17,991 nucleotides of DNA. Source: JACPFJ01 sp041738275. GTDB taxonomy: Bacteria; Desulfobacterota; Desulfuromonadia; Geobacterales; Pseudopelobacteraceae. Positions 1-6,438 of the stretch are shown here, piece after piece. Location: contig JBGSQD010000267.1 in assembly GCA_041738275.1 (NCBI GenBank), forward strand, positions 1-17,991. Reading direction: 5' to 3'. The position numbers and the translations under genes are program-made. Under the pieces are notes generated by a model that saw only the letters and a program-made list of their open reading frames with translations, had not been told where the DNA came from and searched no databases. Every line of letters starts with the position of its first letter. Within the stretch, counting starts at the first letter, position 1.

Positions 1-41
1 CGGGAAGAAGGAACAACGGTGCGTTTTTTACATTCACCCAT
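1..41 (-). CDS. Start of an unknown minus-strand gene (partial, runs off the left edge)
   Basis: Read on the minus strand, a perfect AGGAGG (55-50) sits 8 nt before an ATG at 41-39. The frame stays open to the window edge and begins MGECKKRTVVPSS. Only 13 codons are visible, so neither family nor function can be given. The gene call rests on the ideal SD and its spacing. The leader also contains an inverted repeat that includes this SD (separate entry). It could be a chance SD-like site; checking the sequence left of the window would settle it. Confidence 0.4.
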   Translation of the reverse strand, partial: MGECKKRTVVPSS

Positions 42-47
42 TTGGTG

Positions 48-87
48 AACCTCCTGAACTGTGATTGCAGCACAATATCAGGAGGTT
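48..87 (-). promoter_or_regulatory. Hairpin masking the SD of the left-edge gene
   Basis: AACCTCCTGA (48-57) and TCAGGAGGTT (78-87) are a perfect 10-bp inverted repeat with a 20-nt spacer. On the minus-strand transcript the 3' arm carries the AGGAGG that serves the ATG at 41, so folding would hide the SD. A second, overlapping 6-bp hairpin (33-38 with 44-49) has the start codon in its loop and shares two bases with the first, so the two compete. The repeat is seen directly; a translational-control role is inferred. Confidence 0.45.
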
Positions 88-276
88 GAAGCAAAATCAA
101 AAGCTCAACTGCTTTTTATAGGATAATTGGGGTCGGACCAAGTCAACATACCATAATCATTTAAAAATACGGCTTAATTGCCCCATATTCTGAGCTTAGA
201 AGTGCGTTTTTACTGGCAAAAATGAGGCGGGGGGGATGGCGCTTCCCGGCGCGATCTGCTAATCGGAACAGTTACC

Positions 277-1614
277 ATGACCAAAACCGAAACCGAAACA
301 ATCGAATACAAAAAAAGCGTTGCCGAGCTGAAAGAAGGGCTTATTTCCATTGTTGCCATCTTGAACAAGCACAGGCATGGCGAGCTCTGGTTCGGGATAC
401 GCAACGACGGCAAGGCGGTCGGCGTTGAGGCCAACGAAAAGACCCTGCGGGACATTTCTCAGTGCATCGCCGCGCACATCGAACCGAGAATCTACCCCAC
501 TGTTGAAATTGCCATTCGCGACGGAGCAGCCTGCATAAAGGTAACCTTCAAGGGTAAGGAAGCCCCCTATTTCGCCTACGGCAGAGCCTATATGCGCGTT
601 GCCGATGAAGACCGGCAGATCAGCGCCAAGGAACTTGAAAACCTGATCCTTTCCAAGAACCGCGATCTGCTCCACTGGGATAGCGAAACCAGCACAGTTG
701 GATTTGACGATCTGGACGATGCCAAACTCAAACGCTTTGTCGAACGTGCCGGGCTTACGTGGGACACTCCGGCAAATGCGCTGGAAAAGCTTGGCCTGAT
801 AAAAGATGGGCGGCTGCTCAATGCCGCACCGCTGTTTTTTGCCAGAACCGCTCCCATGCAGCTGCGCTGCGCCGTCTTTGCCACTACCGATAGCGCCACC
901 ATCATCGACCGCCACGACTTCGACGGCGACATTCTTGAACTGATCGAGGAAGCCCAGAAATATATCCTCAAAAACATCCGCATTGGCATGCGTCTGAAGG
1001 GGCTCTACCGCGAAGATGTTCCGGAAATATCCAGCGAAGCCATGCGCGAGGCCATCATCAACGCCTTCTGTCATCGCGACTATCGCGACCCGGACTACGT
1101 ACAGATTGCCGTTTTCAAAAATCGTGTCGAAATTCGCAGCCCCGGCGGCTTGTATGACGACATGACCATCGAAAAAATGCTGCACGGCAATGTCTCCAAA
1201 CGCCGCAATCCGCTCATCGCCAATCTGTTGCGCCGTATCCAGATGGTTGAGGCATGGGGGCGCGGCATGCCGCTTATTCTGAAGAACGCTCCGAACGTCA
1301 ACTTTCGTGAAATTTCCCATATCTTCATCGCCAGCTTTGATCGACCTTCGTTTGAGGGAGAAGAGACGGGGGGGACTACGGAAGAAACTACGGAAGAAAC
1401 TACGAAAGAAACTACGAACAAAGAACTGAGATCCGCCGAAAAATTGATTCTTGAAATAGTTGCAGCAAATCCAGTCATTACACAGAAAGAACTGGCAGTA
1501 CAGATGGGTCTGACCGAAGATGGTGTGTACTATCACATAAAAAAGCTTAAAGCCAAAGGTGTCTTGAAACACACTGGTGCAACCAAAGCTGGACGTTGGG
1601 AAATACTGAAGTAG
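277..1614 (+). CDS. Schlafen/AlbA_2 ATP-binding protein with C-terminal winged helix
   Basis: This 445-residue protein has the layout of the 'putative DNA-binding / ATP-dependent helicase RecG-related' family. Residues about 6-120 fit an AlbA_2 (Schlafen AAA_4) domain, with ELWFGIRNDGKAVGV at 36-50. Residues about 252-350 fit the HATPase_c_4-like region, with EAMREAIINAFCHRDYR at 254-270 and VEAWGRGMP at 324-332. A Thr/Glu tandem-repeat linker follows (367-382), then a winged helix (about 385-445; QKELAVQMGLTEDGVYYHIKKL). Family members are thought to be DNA-binding regulators and are common in defence islands and type I restriction loci; no precise reaction is established. There is only a weak SD-like CGGAACAG before the ATG. 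GC is about 50-53% in the sampled N-terminal lines but about 38% after the linker, suggesting a separately acquired C-terminal module. A RhuM fragment lies directly downstream. Confidence 0.8.
   Translation: MTKTETETIEYKKSVAELKEGLISIVAILNKHRHGELWFGIRNDGKAVGVEANEKTLRDISQCIAAHIEPRIYPTVEIAIRDGAACIKVTFKGKEAPYFAYGRAYMRVADEDRQISAKELENLILSKNRDLLHWDSETSTVGFDDLDDAKLKRFVERAGLTWDTPANALEKLGLIKDGRLLNAAPLFFARTAPMQLRCAVFATTDSATIIDRHDFDGDILELIEEAQKYILKNIRIGMRLKGLYREDVPEISSEAMREAIINAFCHRDYRDPDYVQIAVFKNRVEIRSPGGLYDDMTIEKMLHGNVSKRRNPLIANLLRRIQMVEAWGRGMPLILKNAPNVNFREISHIFIASFDRPSFEGEETGGTTEETTEETTKETTNKELRSAEKLILEIVAANPVITQKELAVQMGLTEDGVYYHIKKLKAKGVLKHTGATKAGRWEILK
1375..1422 (+). repeat. Four-unit 12-bp in-frame tandem repeat
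   Basis: Four consecutive 12-bp units start at 1375, 1387, 1399 and 1411: ACTACGGAAGAA twice, then ACTACGAAAGAA and ACTACGAACAAA. They encode TTEE, TTEE, TTKE and TTNK, the linker between the ATPase-like core and the winged helix of the surrounding gene. Because the unit is a multiple of three, gain or loss of copies changes linker length without shifting frame. Confidence 0.9.
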
Positions 1615-1620
1615 CAGGGT

Positions 1621-1776
1621 TTGCTGGAGCGTTCGGTTAATTTGATTGCCTGTGACCAGTCTGTTATCTCCCGTCATATTCAGAACGTTTTCAAGGACGG
1701 GGAACTGGAAGAAAAAAGCAATATGCAAAAAATGCATTTTGCTTTTTCCGACAAACCGGTGACCCTCTACCCCCTG
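1621..1776 (+). pseudogene. RhuM-family (virulence RhuM) gene fragment
   Basis: The translated stretch reads CDQSVISRHIQNVFKDGEL, then EEKSNMQKMHFAFSDKPVTLY. This matches, from knowledge of the family, the N-terminal helix-turn-helix block of RhuM/Fic-associated proteins (typically ...DQSVISRHIRNVFxEGEL... followed by ...VTFYNLDVIISVGYRV). Similarity stops at VTLYPL: the expected NLDVIISVGY block is missing, and the upstream wing is degraded to LLERSVNLIA. No proper start or SD is present. I call it a short relic. RhuM genes commonly neighbour AlbA_2 proteins in type I restriction loci, which fits the gene just upstream. The fragment boundaries are approximate. Confidence 0.7.
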
Positions 1777-1829
1777 AAACCCAATCTTCCCGCTGATTCG
1801 GTATTCATCCCCCGAAACTCCACATTGTC

Positions 1830-2801
1830 CTACGGCTTCCTCGCTGTAAAGATCGCTCGTAGCGGTGCCGGGTGCCCTTCAATTGTCTTCGACCCGTCAT
1901 CCGGATCAAGAAAATCCTCCAGCGACTCAAAGCGCATCCACTCCGTCGAGCGCTGTTCCTCGGGGCTGGTGCGGCTGGCATCGACGCAGGTAATCTCCGT
2001 GAACCCGCAGCGCTGTAGCCACAGGGTCATCGCCGCAATCGACGGCAGGAACCAGACATTGCGCATCTTGGCGTAACGTCCTTGCGGCATGAATATCGTC
2101 TCCTCCCCCCCTTCCACAATCAGTGTCTCCAGAATCAACTCGCCACCCGGGCGCAGGCAGCCCTTCAACTCCAGCAGATGGTCAAGGGGGGAACGACGGT
2201 GGTAAAGGACCCCCATGGAGAAGACACTGTCGAAGCAGGCAGGATTCGGGGGGACATCCTCAATGCCGATGGGGATGACATGATGCTGGGGATCGCACAG
2301 GTAACGCTGCATTACCTGGAACTGCATCACCGAAACCAGAAAGGGCTCGATGCCGAGGACGAAGTCGGCGCCGGCGCCGCGCATGCGCCAGCCGTGATAG
2401 CCGTTGCCGCAACCGACATCAAGGACTCTGCGTCCGGCCAGCGGCTGAATGTGCGGCAGCAGGCGCTCCCACTTCCAGTCCGAGCGCCACTCGGTATCGA
2501 TCTCAATGCCGAAGAAATTATAGGGGCCCTTGCGCCAGGGGTGAAAGGCCTGGAGCCGGGTGACCAGCTCTTCGCGGCTGACGTGGCCGAGATCAGAGCC
2601 AGAGCCGATGGTGACATTATCCTGCAGCGAAATCCGGGACGGACGCAGCTTTGGCAGCGACTGCAGAACGCTCAACCAGCCTGGCATATCGCCGTACCGT
2701 TCCAGAAGCACCATCTCGGACAGGGTCGTTTGCAGCTGCTCGGACCATTGCTCCTGCCCCATGGCAACAAGGTGCGGATGCAGGGAATCGTAGAAGTTCA
2801 T
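1830..2801 (-). CDS. cmoB: tRNA U34 carboxymethyltransferase CmoB
   Basis: CmoB transfers the carboxymethyl group of carboxy-SAM to 5-hydroxyuridine at tRNA position 34, giving 5-oxyacetyluridine (cmo5U) and wider wobble decoding. The 323 residues equal the E. coli length. Visible family blocks are FHPWRKGPY (86-94), DTEWRSDWKWER (102-113), the SAM-fold loop VLDVGCGNGYH (126-136), FSMGVLYHRRSPLDHL (194-209), RYAKMRNVWFLPS (242-254) and EEQRSTEWM (281-289). Lys91, Tyr200 and Arg315, which contact carboxy-SAM in the E. coli enzyme, occupy the same positions. Its ATG overlaps the cmoA stop by 4 nt (ATGA), so the two are translationally coupled and probably co-transcribed from upstream of cmoA. 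The pair is best known from gammaproteobacteria, so horizontal gain is possible but not shown. Confidence 0.96.
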   Translation of the reverse strand: MNFYDSLHPHLVAMGQEQWSEQLQTTLSEMVLLERYGDMPGWLSVLQSLPKLRPSRISLQDNVTIGSGSDLGHVSREELVTRLQAFHPWRKGPYNFFGIEIDTEWRSDWKWERLLPHIQPLAGRRVLDVGCGNGYHGWRMRGAGADFVLGIEPFLVSVMQFQVMQRYLCDPQHHVIPIGIEDVPPNPACFDSVFSMGVLYHRRSPLDHLLELKGCLRPGGELILETLIVEGGEETIFMPQGRYAKMRNVWFLPSIAAMTLWLQRCGFTEITCVDASRTSPEEQRSTEWMRFESLEDFLDPDDGSKTIEGHPAPLRAIFTARKP

Positions 2802-3532
2802 TTAATCGCGACCAGTGAGGCAAAGTTGAAGCACTGGAACCAAAGATCAGAGGAAGAGAAACCTGCCGCCTGCAGCCGCTCCTGATGACAGGCGAGGGTC
2901 TCGGGGATCATCACCTTCTCCAGTGCCGACCGCTTCTGGCTGATCTCCAGATCGCTGTAGCCGTTGGCCCGTTTGAAGTCATGATGCAGCTCTTCATGAA
3001 AGTGCTGTTGCCCCGGCTCGCTGAAAGCGATCTTCTCCGAGAGGATCAGAATGCCGCCAGGCCTCAGCCCCGCATGGATCCGCTGCAGCAGCGCCAGTCG
3101 CTGGGCCGGGGGGATGAACTGCAGGGTGAAGTTGAGGACAACGACCGAGGCGTTCTCAATAGTGACCTCCTGGAGATCGGCGCAGATCATCGTCACCGGA
3201 ACGGTCGGCACCGTATCACGCGCCAGGAGCTCACGACCGCGTTCGATCATCGCCGGGGAGTTATCCACCGCAATAATATCACAGTCCGGCTGAGTGATCC
3301 GCTGGCGCATGGCAAGGCTGGCTGCTCCGAGGGAACAGCCGAGATCATAGCAGTGACTCCCGTTCTGGGCGTATTTCGCGGCGAGGATGCCGATATTGGA
3401 GATGATCATGCCGTAGCCGGGGACCGAGCGTTGAATCATGTCGGGAAAGACGGCGACAACCCTTTCATCGAATTGAAAATCGATCATTTGCTGCAGGGGC
3501 GCAGCATAGATTGCATCGGTTTTTTTGCTCAC
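2798..3532 (-). CDS. cmoA: Carboxy-S-adenosyl-L-methionine synthase CmoA
   Basis: CmoA converts SAM plus prephenate to carboxy-SAM, the donor used by CmoB. The 244 residues match the family length (E. coli 247). Blocks visible are FDERVVAVFPDMIQRSVPGY (21-40), the SAM loop YDLGCSLGAASLAMR (62-76), AVDNSPAMIERG (88-99), LNFTLQFIPP (133-142) and ISQKRSALEKVM (197-208); Arg201 corresponds to the arginine that binds the carboxylate in E. coli CmoA. The start is a GTG at 3532, with AAAGGA 10 nt upstream; no better in-frame start aligns with the family N-terminus. It is first in the cmoA-cmoB unit, and its upstream region contains a palindromic repeat at 3674-3742. Confidence 0.96.
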   Translation of the reverse strand: MSKKTDAIYAAPLQQMIDFQFDERVVAVFPDMIQRSVPGYGMIISNIGILAAKYAQNGSHCYDLGCSLGAASLAMRQRITQPDCDIIAVDNSPAMIERGRELLARDTVPTVPVTMICADLQEVTIENASVVVLNFTLQFIPPAQRLALLQRIHAGLRPGGILILSEKIAFSEPGQQHFHEELHHDFKRANGYSDLEISQKRSALEKVMIPETLACHQERLQAAGFSSSDLWFQCFNFASLVAIK

Positions 3533-3673
3533 TGTCTTTTGGTCCTTTTCAAACTGGCTGTTTGTAAAAAAGGTAAGATATCGGGTTTGCTGCGGAACAT
3601 CAACCTTTTGTGAATCGCACCGTATTTACTGGATACTTGAAAGTTGTCTAAGGTGCTGCCTTGCAAATTCAAG

Positions 3674-3742
3674 CTTCGACTTAGCTCAGCCCCGATGTTG
3701 CCTGGTTCCTGAGTCGAAGGTGGTCCCTGAGCGGAGTCGAAG
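3674..3742. repeat. REP-like palindromic intergenic repeat
   Basis: CTTCGACTTAGCTCAG (3674-3689) is the reverse complement, with two central mismatches, of CTGAGCGGAGTCGAAG (3727-3742). A shortened direct copy of the right arm (CCTGAGTCGAAGG, 3708-3720) lies between them. Elements of this 'cctgagcggagtcgaagg' type recur between genes in many bacteria. Here it sits in the 369-nt gap between the start of cmoA and the toxin gene. I see no gene in this gap: the one open frame across it translates the repeat itself. Confidence 0.75.
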
Positions 3743-3847
3743 GGGCCTCTTCCCCAAGATCACCATCCAGAAAATCGGCAACCTGGCTGTCCACTTCGAT
3801 AAGCCGATCAGCAACAACGATCGCTCTCCACACCTCAAAATGATTGT

Positions 3848-3885
3848 TTGAAAATTATCAGGACATATGTTATCTAAAAACATAT
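3848..3885 (+). promoter_or_regulatory. Promoter and operator of the toxin-antitoxin pair
   Basis: TTGAAA (3848-3853), a 17-bp spacer and TATCTA (3871-3876) form a plausible sigma-70 promoter. A perfect 7-bp inverted repeat, ATATGTT (3865-3871) and AACATAT (3879-3885), brackets the -10 element, placed as expected for an autorepressor operator. The antitoxin two genes down has a winged helix, so autoregulation is the natural inference; binding is not shown. Confidence 0.55.
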
Positions 3886-3901
3886 AGCGTGAGAGGTGGC
3901 A

Positions 3902-4180
3902 ATGGGGGCGGCACGGGAAATCATCAGATACAAGAAGGAACGGGGAGGCCGGATTATCGAGGTGGTTATCTGGCACCTGTCCGAACCGCTTTCCGGCAGC
4001 GCGCACCCTTATAAATATCGCCTGTATTACGGCCAGCCTGATGGCAGCTGCATTGTCCGCTACGACAACGAGCGAGGCAAAGGGGATCATCGGCATTTTG
4101 CCGACAGTGAAGAGTCCTACACCTTTTCAACCTTGCGCAGGCTCGTCGAAGACTTTGAAGCTGACATCGAAAGGATGTGA
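3902..4180 (+). CDS. tumE: TumE-family toxin of a type II toxin-antitoxin pair
   Basis: This 92-residue protein matches the TumE toxin family (DUF6516) from knowledge. The signature YRLYYGQPDGSCIVRYDNER (39-58) runs on into GKGDHRH (59-65), followed by a helical tail FSTLRRLVEDFEADIER. The molecular target of TumE proteins is not well established, and I assign none. The ATG at 3902 is preferred over an in-frame GTG at 3896 because GAGAGG (3891-3896) lies 5 nt before the ATG and overlaps the GTG. The gene is followed by its putative antitoxin after 5 nt, in the toxin-first order usual for this family. Confidence 0.85.
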   Translation: MGAAREIIRYKKERGGRIIEVVIWHLSEPLSGSAHPYKYRLYYGQPDGSCIVRYDNERGKGDHRHFADSEESYTFSTLRRLVEDFEADIERM

Positions 4181-4185
4181 TCAAC

Positions 4186-4554
4186 ATGAAAGAAAAACGG
4201 GATATTAAAATCGGGATCAAGAGCGACAAGGAGTTCTTTGACGAACTGAAAGAACTGGCCGGACGGATTGATGACGGTTGGTTGCCCGACAAACCGGTCG
4301 AACGGCTCTATTTCGACGATCTTCCCTCACTGCTCAAGCATCTGACCCCCAAACGCTTTGAACTGCTGGCCGAGCTGCGCCGCCTGGGGCACGTCAGCAT
4401 CAACGCACTGGCAAAACATCTGCACAGGCAATACCGCAACGTCTTCGACGATGTGAAGACCATGGAGCGGTTGGGGCTGGTGGAAAAGGATGCCAGCGGT
4501 CATTTTTATGTGCCCTGGGATGAGATAGACGCGACTTTCAGATTGGCGGCTTGA
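4186..4554 (+). CDS. tumA: TumA-type antitoxin, winged-helix DNA-binding protein
   Basis: The 122-residue product has a winged helix at about 54-112 (LTPKRFELLAELRRLGHVSI, then NALAKHLHRQYRNVFDDVKT, MERLGLV and a wing strand). It fits the HVO_A0114-type DNA-binding proteins that pair with TumE toxins. It would neutralise the toxin and repress the pair's promoter, possibly via the inverted repeat at 3865-3885. ATG 4186 is chosen: AAGGA (4171-4175) lies 10 nt upstream, whereas an alternative GTG at 4177 would be too close. The residues before the winged helix (about 1-50) probably hold the toxin-binding part, but no motif shows this. Confidence 0.8.
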   Translation: MKEKRDIKIGIKSDKEFFDELKELAGRIDDGWLPDKPVERLYFDDLPSLLKHLTPKRFELLAELRRLGHVSINALAKHLHRQYRNVFDDVKTMERLGLVEKDASGHFYVPWDEIDATFRLAA

Positions 4555-4614
4555 AAAACTGTATGGCCCGCAGCTTCAACCTCTCCATGAAATAATACTC
4601 GAAAAGGAGATAAC

Positions 4615-4839
4615 ATGAAAAATTTCATCTTGATCCTGGTGGCCGTTTGCTTCATGGCCTTGACCGCCTGTTCCAGCGACCAGGGGAAGCAGCAGCTTGA
4701 AACCGCGCAGTTCGAAGAAAAACAGAACAACAGGGAGCATGCCATAAAACTTTACGAGGAGGTCGTCACCAAGTATGCGGGCTCACCAAACGCAAAGATT
4801 GCTCAGGAGCGGCTGAATGTGCTGAAGGGGGGCAAGTGA
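4615..4839 (+). CDS. Small lipoprotein with a TPR-like helical pair
   Basis: The 74-residue product starts with a lipoprotein signal peptide: MKNF, a hydrophobic stretch, then the lipobox LTAC with Cys19 as the acylated residue. The mature part (about 55 residues) reads like a single tetratricopeptide hairpin: AQFEEKQNNREHAIKLYEEV (31-50), then AKIAQERLNVL. A good SD (AAAAGGAG, then ATAAC) precedes the ATG. Membrane attachment and a protein-binding role are inferred; no specific partner is visible. It starts 60 nt after the antitoxin stop and converges on acpH 11 nt downstream, with no terminator between them. Confidence 0.8.
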   Translation: MKNFILILVAVCFMALTACSSDQGKQQLETAQFEEKQNNREHAIKLYEEVVTKYAGSPNAKIAQERLNVLKGGK

Positions 4840-4850
4840 AGGCTGTCATA

Positions 4851-5438
4851 TCAAAACTTCTCAGTAAATTGTGATCTATTCACAAAACTGAATATCTCCG
4901 GAATGAAGGCGCGGAAATCACCCTGCAGTTCGTCATGATGACGCAGCAGCTGTTCTTCGCCGCCACTCAAAGGGTTGGGCCGACTGATACGGCGGGACAG
5001 GCGACCCAGGGCGCGCCCTATCCCTTCCACCGTGGCATAGGAAGGCAGCAGCTCCTCGAACAGGTATGGTATCAGGTCGTGCATCCGTTCCGGGATATCC
5101 GTCCGGTGGTTCTCAACAACCGCGCGAGTCCTGGACAGGTACTGCGCAAAGGGTTCGCCGCACCATTCGTTCCAATCCCTGACAAGATAATAATCATAGA
5201 AGATGTCCACCATCACGCCACGATACAGACCATAATCCCCGGAGATCCGGTGCCGGCTTTGGCGGAAAACCGGATGCTGTTCGGCATAGGAGTCTATCCG
5301 GCGGTGCAGCGCCACCCCTTGGCGAATGCGGGGCGAGAAACGCTCCTGCAGCGGCCCCTTGACGAAATCCCCTATGAAATTGCCGACCAGGAGTTGGTCG
5401 TCATCACCGGAAAGTATCATGTGGAACAGGAAATTCAT
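4851..5438 (-). CDS. acpH: ACP phosphodiesterase (AcpH / DUF479 family)
   Basis: AcpH removes the 4'-phosphopantetheine arm from holo-acyl carrier protein, giving apo-ACP. The 195 residues are typical for the family. Recognisable blocks are MNFLFHM (1-7), GNFIGDFVKG (19-28), LHRRIDSYAEQHP (44-56) and YRGVMVDIFYDYYL (72-85), with the conserved His and Asp residues of this HD-like metal-dependent family in place. The ATG overlaps the stop of the upstream NRDE gene by 4 nt, so the two are coupled. The stop lies 11 nt from the convergent small lipoprotein gene. Biochemistry is known from E. coli; the function of many DUF479 homologues outside gammaproteobacteria is untested. Confidence 0.9.
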   Translation of the reverse strand: MNFLFHMILSGDDDQLLVGNFIGDFVKGPLQERFSPRIRQGVALHRRIDSYAEQHPVFRQSRHRISGDYGLYRGVMVDIFYDYYLVRDWNEWCGEPFAQYLSRTRAVVENHRTDIPERMHDLIPYLFEELLPSYATVEGIGRALGRLSRRISRPNPLSGGEEQLLRHHDELQGDFRAFIPEIFSFVNRSQFTEKF

Positions 5439-6211
5439 GGCCTGCCTTCGGGGGCCAGGTGGAAGGTGAAGTGCCGCAGGGGCAGACCGGGAATGTCATG
5501 CCCCTGCTCCGCCATGGTCACCTCACCGTCCCGTCCCGCCAGGATCAAGGTTGTCGAGCGGGTGCCGTAGACCTCATTGGTTATGAAGAGGGGCGAAAGC
5601 AGCCGCTCCCGTTCCGGACCGATGCCGGTGTCAGGTAGCAGCTCGCCGGCAAATGGTGTCGGATCGGCAAGCGTATGAAGCAGTTCTGCTGCTGTTAGTT
5701 CCGACTGCTGCAGCAGGTGGGTCAAACGCTCCTTTGCGTTGACAACCTTGGGCCAGCGGGTGTCGAGCAGATGATTGGACAGGGCATGGATTCCGGCACT
5801 TACCGGCCCGGAAGAACCGCCCCGATTGGTGTAATAGCGCAGTTGGCCAAAGGTGCCGTATAGGAGGTTCAACCCGTTGTAACTGTTGCCGGATCTACCC
5901 AGGTATGCGCTCAGGTCGTCCGGCGTCATATTGTCATCACGCAGATAATCGGCCACGAGCAGGCCGCGGGATGGAGGGTGGACCACCTGATGCCGCGCAT
6001 CGCGGTAGTTGGTGACTGCAGCCAGTTTGCCGCCGGTAGTCACCCCGATCCAGGTGCCTCCTGCCTGCAGGTCACGCCCCCCCAGCACATGGGGCGCGTC
6101 ACCCCAGTAATCGCAGGGATCGGTCCGGCGTACGCGGTACTCATCCCGATTGGCCACCAATACCAGGCTGTACCTTGGGTGACTGTCAATGGCAAAGGCA
6201 ATCAAACACAT
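5435..6211 (-). CDS. NRDE / TANGO2-family protein
   Basis: At 258 residues this fits the TANGO2 (transport and Golgi organisation 2) family. It begins MCLIAFA with the conserved Cys2 and carries NRDE at 21-24, GGRDLQAGGTWIGV (44-57), TNYRD (67-71) and SRG (81-83). ATG 6211 is used instead of an in-frame start 27 nt upstream because family members begin MCLI and AGAGGGGG stands 4 nt before it. An N-terminal Cys could act as an Ntn-type nucleophile, but no bacterial reaction is established; eukaryotic homologues have been linked to lipid or heme handling. It is co-translated with acpH, which may hint at a shared cofactor or CoA theme (inference). Confidence 0.9.
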   Translation of the reverse strand: MCLIAFAIDSHPRYSLVLVANRDEYRVRRTDPCDYWGDAPHVLGGRDLQAGGTWIGVTTGGKLAAVTNYRDARHQVVHPPSRGLLVADYLRDDNMTPDDLSAYLGRSGNSYNGLNLLYGTFGQLRYYTNRGGSSGPVSAGIHALSNHLLDTRWPKVVNAKERLTHLLQQSELTAAELLHTLADPTPFAGELLPDTGIGPERERLLSPLFITNEVYGTRSTTLILAGRDGEVTMAEQGHDIPGLPLRHFTFHLAPEGRP

Positions 6212-6239
6212 CCGGCCCCCTCTGCTGGTGCACTTCAAA

Positions 6240-6261
6240 CCGTGTCAGAAAACTGTCACGG
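6240..6261 (+). promoter_or_regulatory. Possible enhancer-type dyad upstream of the sigma-54 promoter
   Basis: CCGTGTCA (6240-6247) and TGTCACGG (6254-6261) form an inverted repeat with one mismatch. TGTCA also repeats directly at 11-bp spacing (6243 and 6254). It lies about 115-135 bp before the sigma-54-like promoter at 6375, a normal distance for an enhancer-binding protein. It also lies 29 nt from the start of the divergent NRDE gene and may regulate that instead. Confidence 0.3.
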
Positions 6262-6371
6262 AGCAGCCCCAAACAAACCGATTAGATTCAAAATTTCGAC
6301 AGCACCCGAACCTGCCAGTTCAACAAAAATACTAACTACACGTAACATACGATAACCACTGCGGTTTATTA

Positions 6372-6399
6372 CATTGGTACGCCTTATGCTTTACCAATG
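6372..6399 (+). promoter_or_regulatory. Sigma-54 (RpoN) promoter inside a perfect inverted repeat
   Basis: TGGTACG-CCTT-ATGCT (6375-6390) matches the RpoN consensus TGGCACG-N4-TTGCW at all but two positions, with GG and GC exactly 12 bp apart. It is embedded in a perfect 8-bp inverted repeat, CATTGGTA (6372-6379) and TACCAATG (6392-6399). The expected start of transcription is near 6401, followed by AAGGAGA (6424-6430) and the ATG at 6439. The match is seen directly; that RpoN uses it, and that a repressor binds the dyad, is inferred. Confidence 0.6.
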
Positions 6400-6438
6400 A
6401 TAATTCCACTGTCCCCAGAGGGAAAGGAGATAAGGAAA

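Noticed and set aside
259..1737. Long minus-strand open frame (492 codons) opposite the Schlafen-type gene
   Set aside because: No family resemblance, no SD, and the plus-strand gene has clear domains over the same span; it is an antisense shadow.
2082..3613. Two long plus-strand open frames opposite cmoB and cmoA
   Set aside because: They mirror well-conserved genes and translate to low-complexity sequence without recognisable motifs.
3525..3851. 108-codon plus-strand frame between cmoA and the toxin gene
   Set aside because: Its middle is the translated REP-like repeat (VPERSRRG pattern), a frequent false gene call, and there is no SD.
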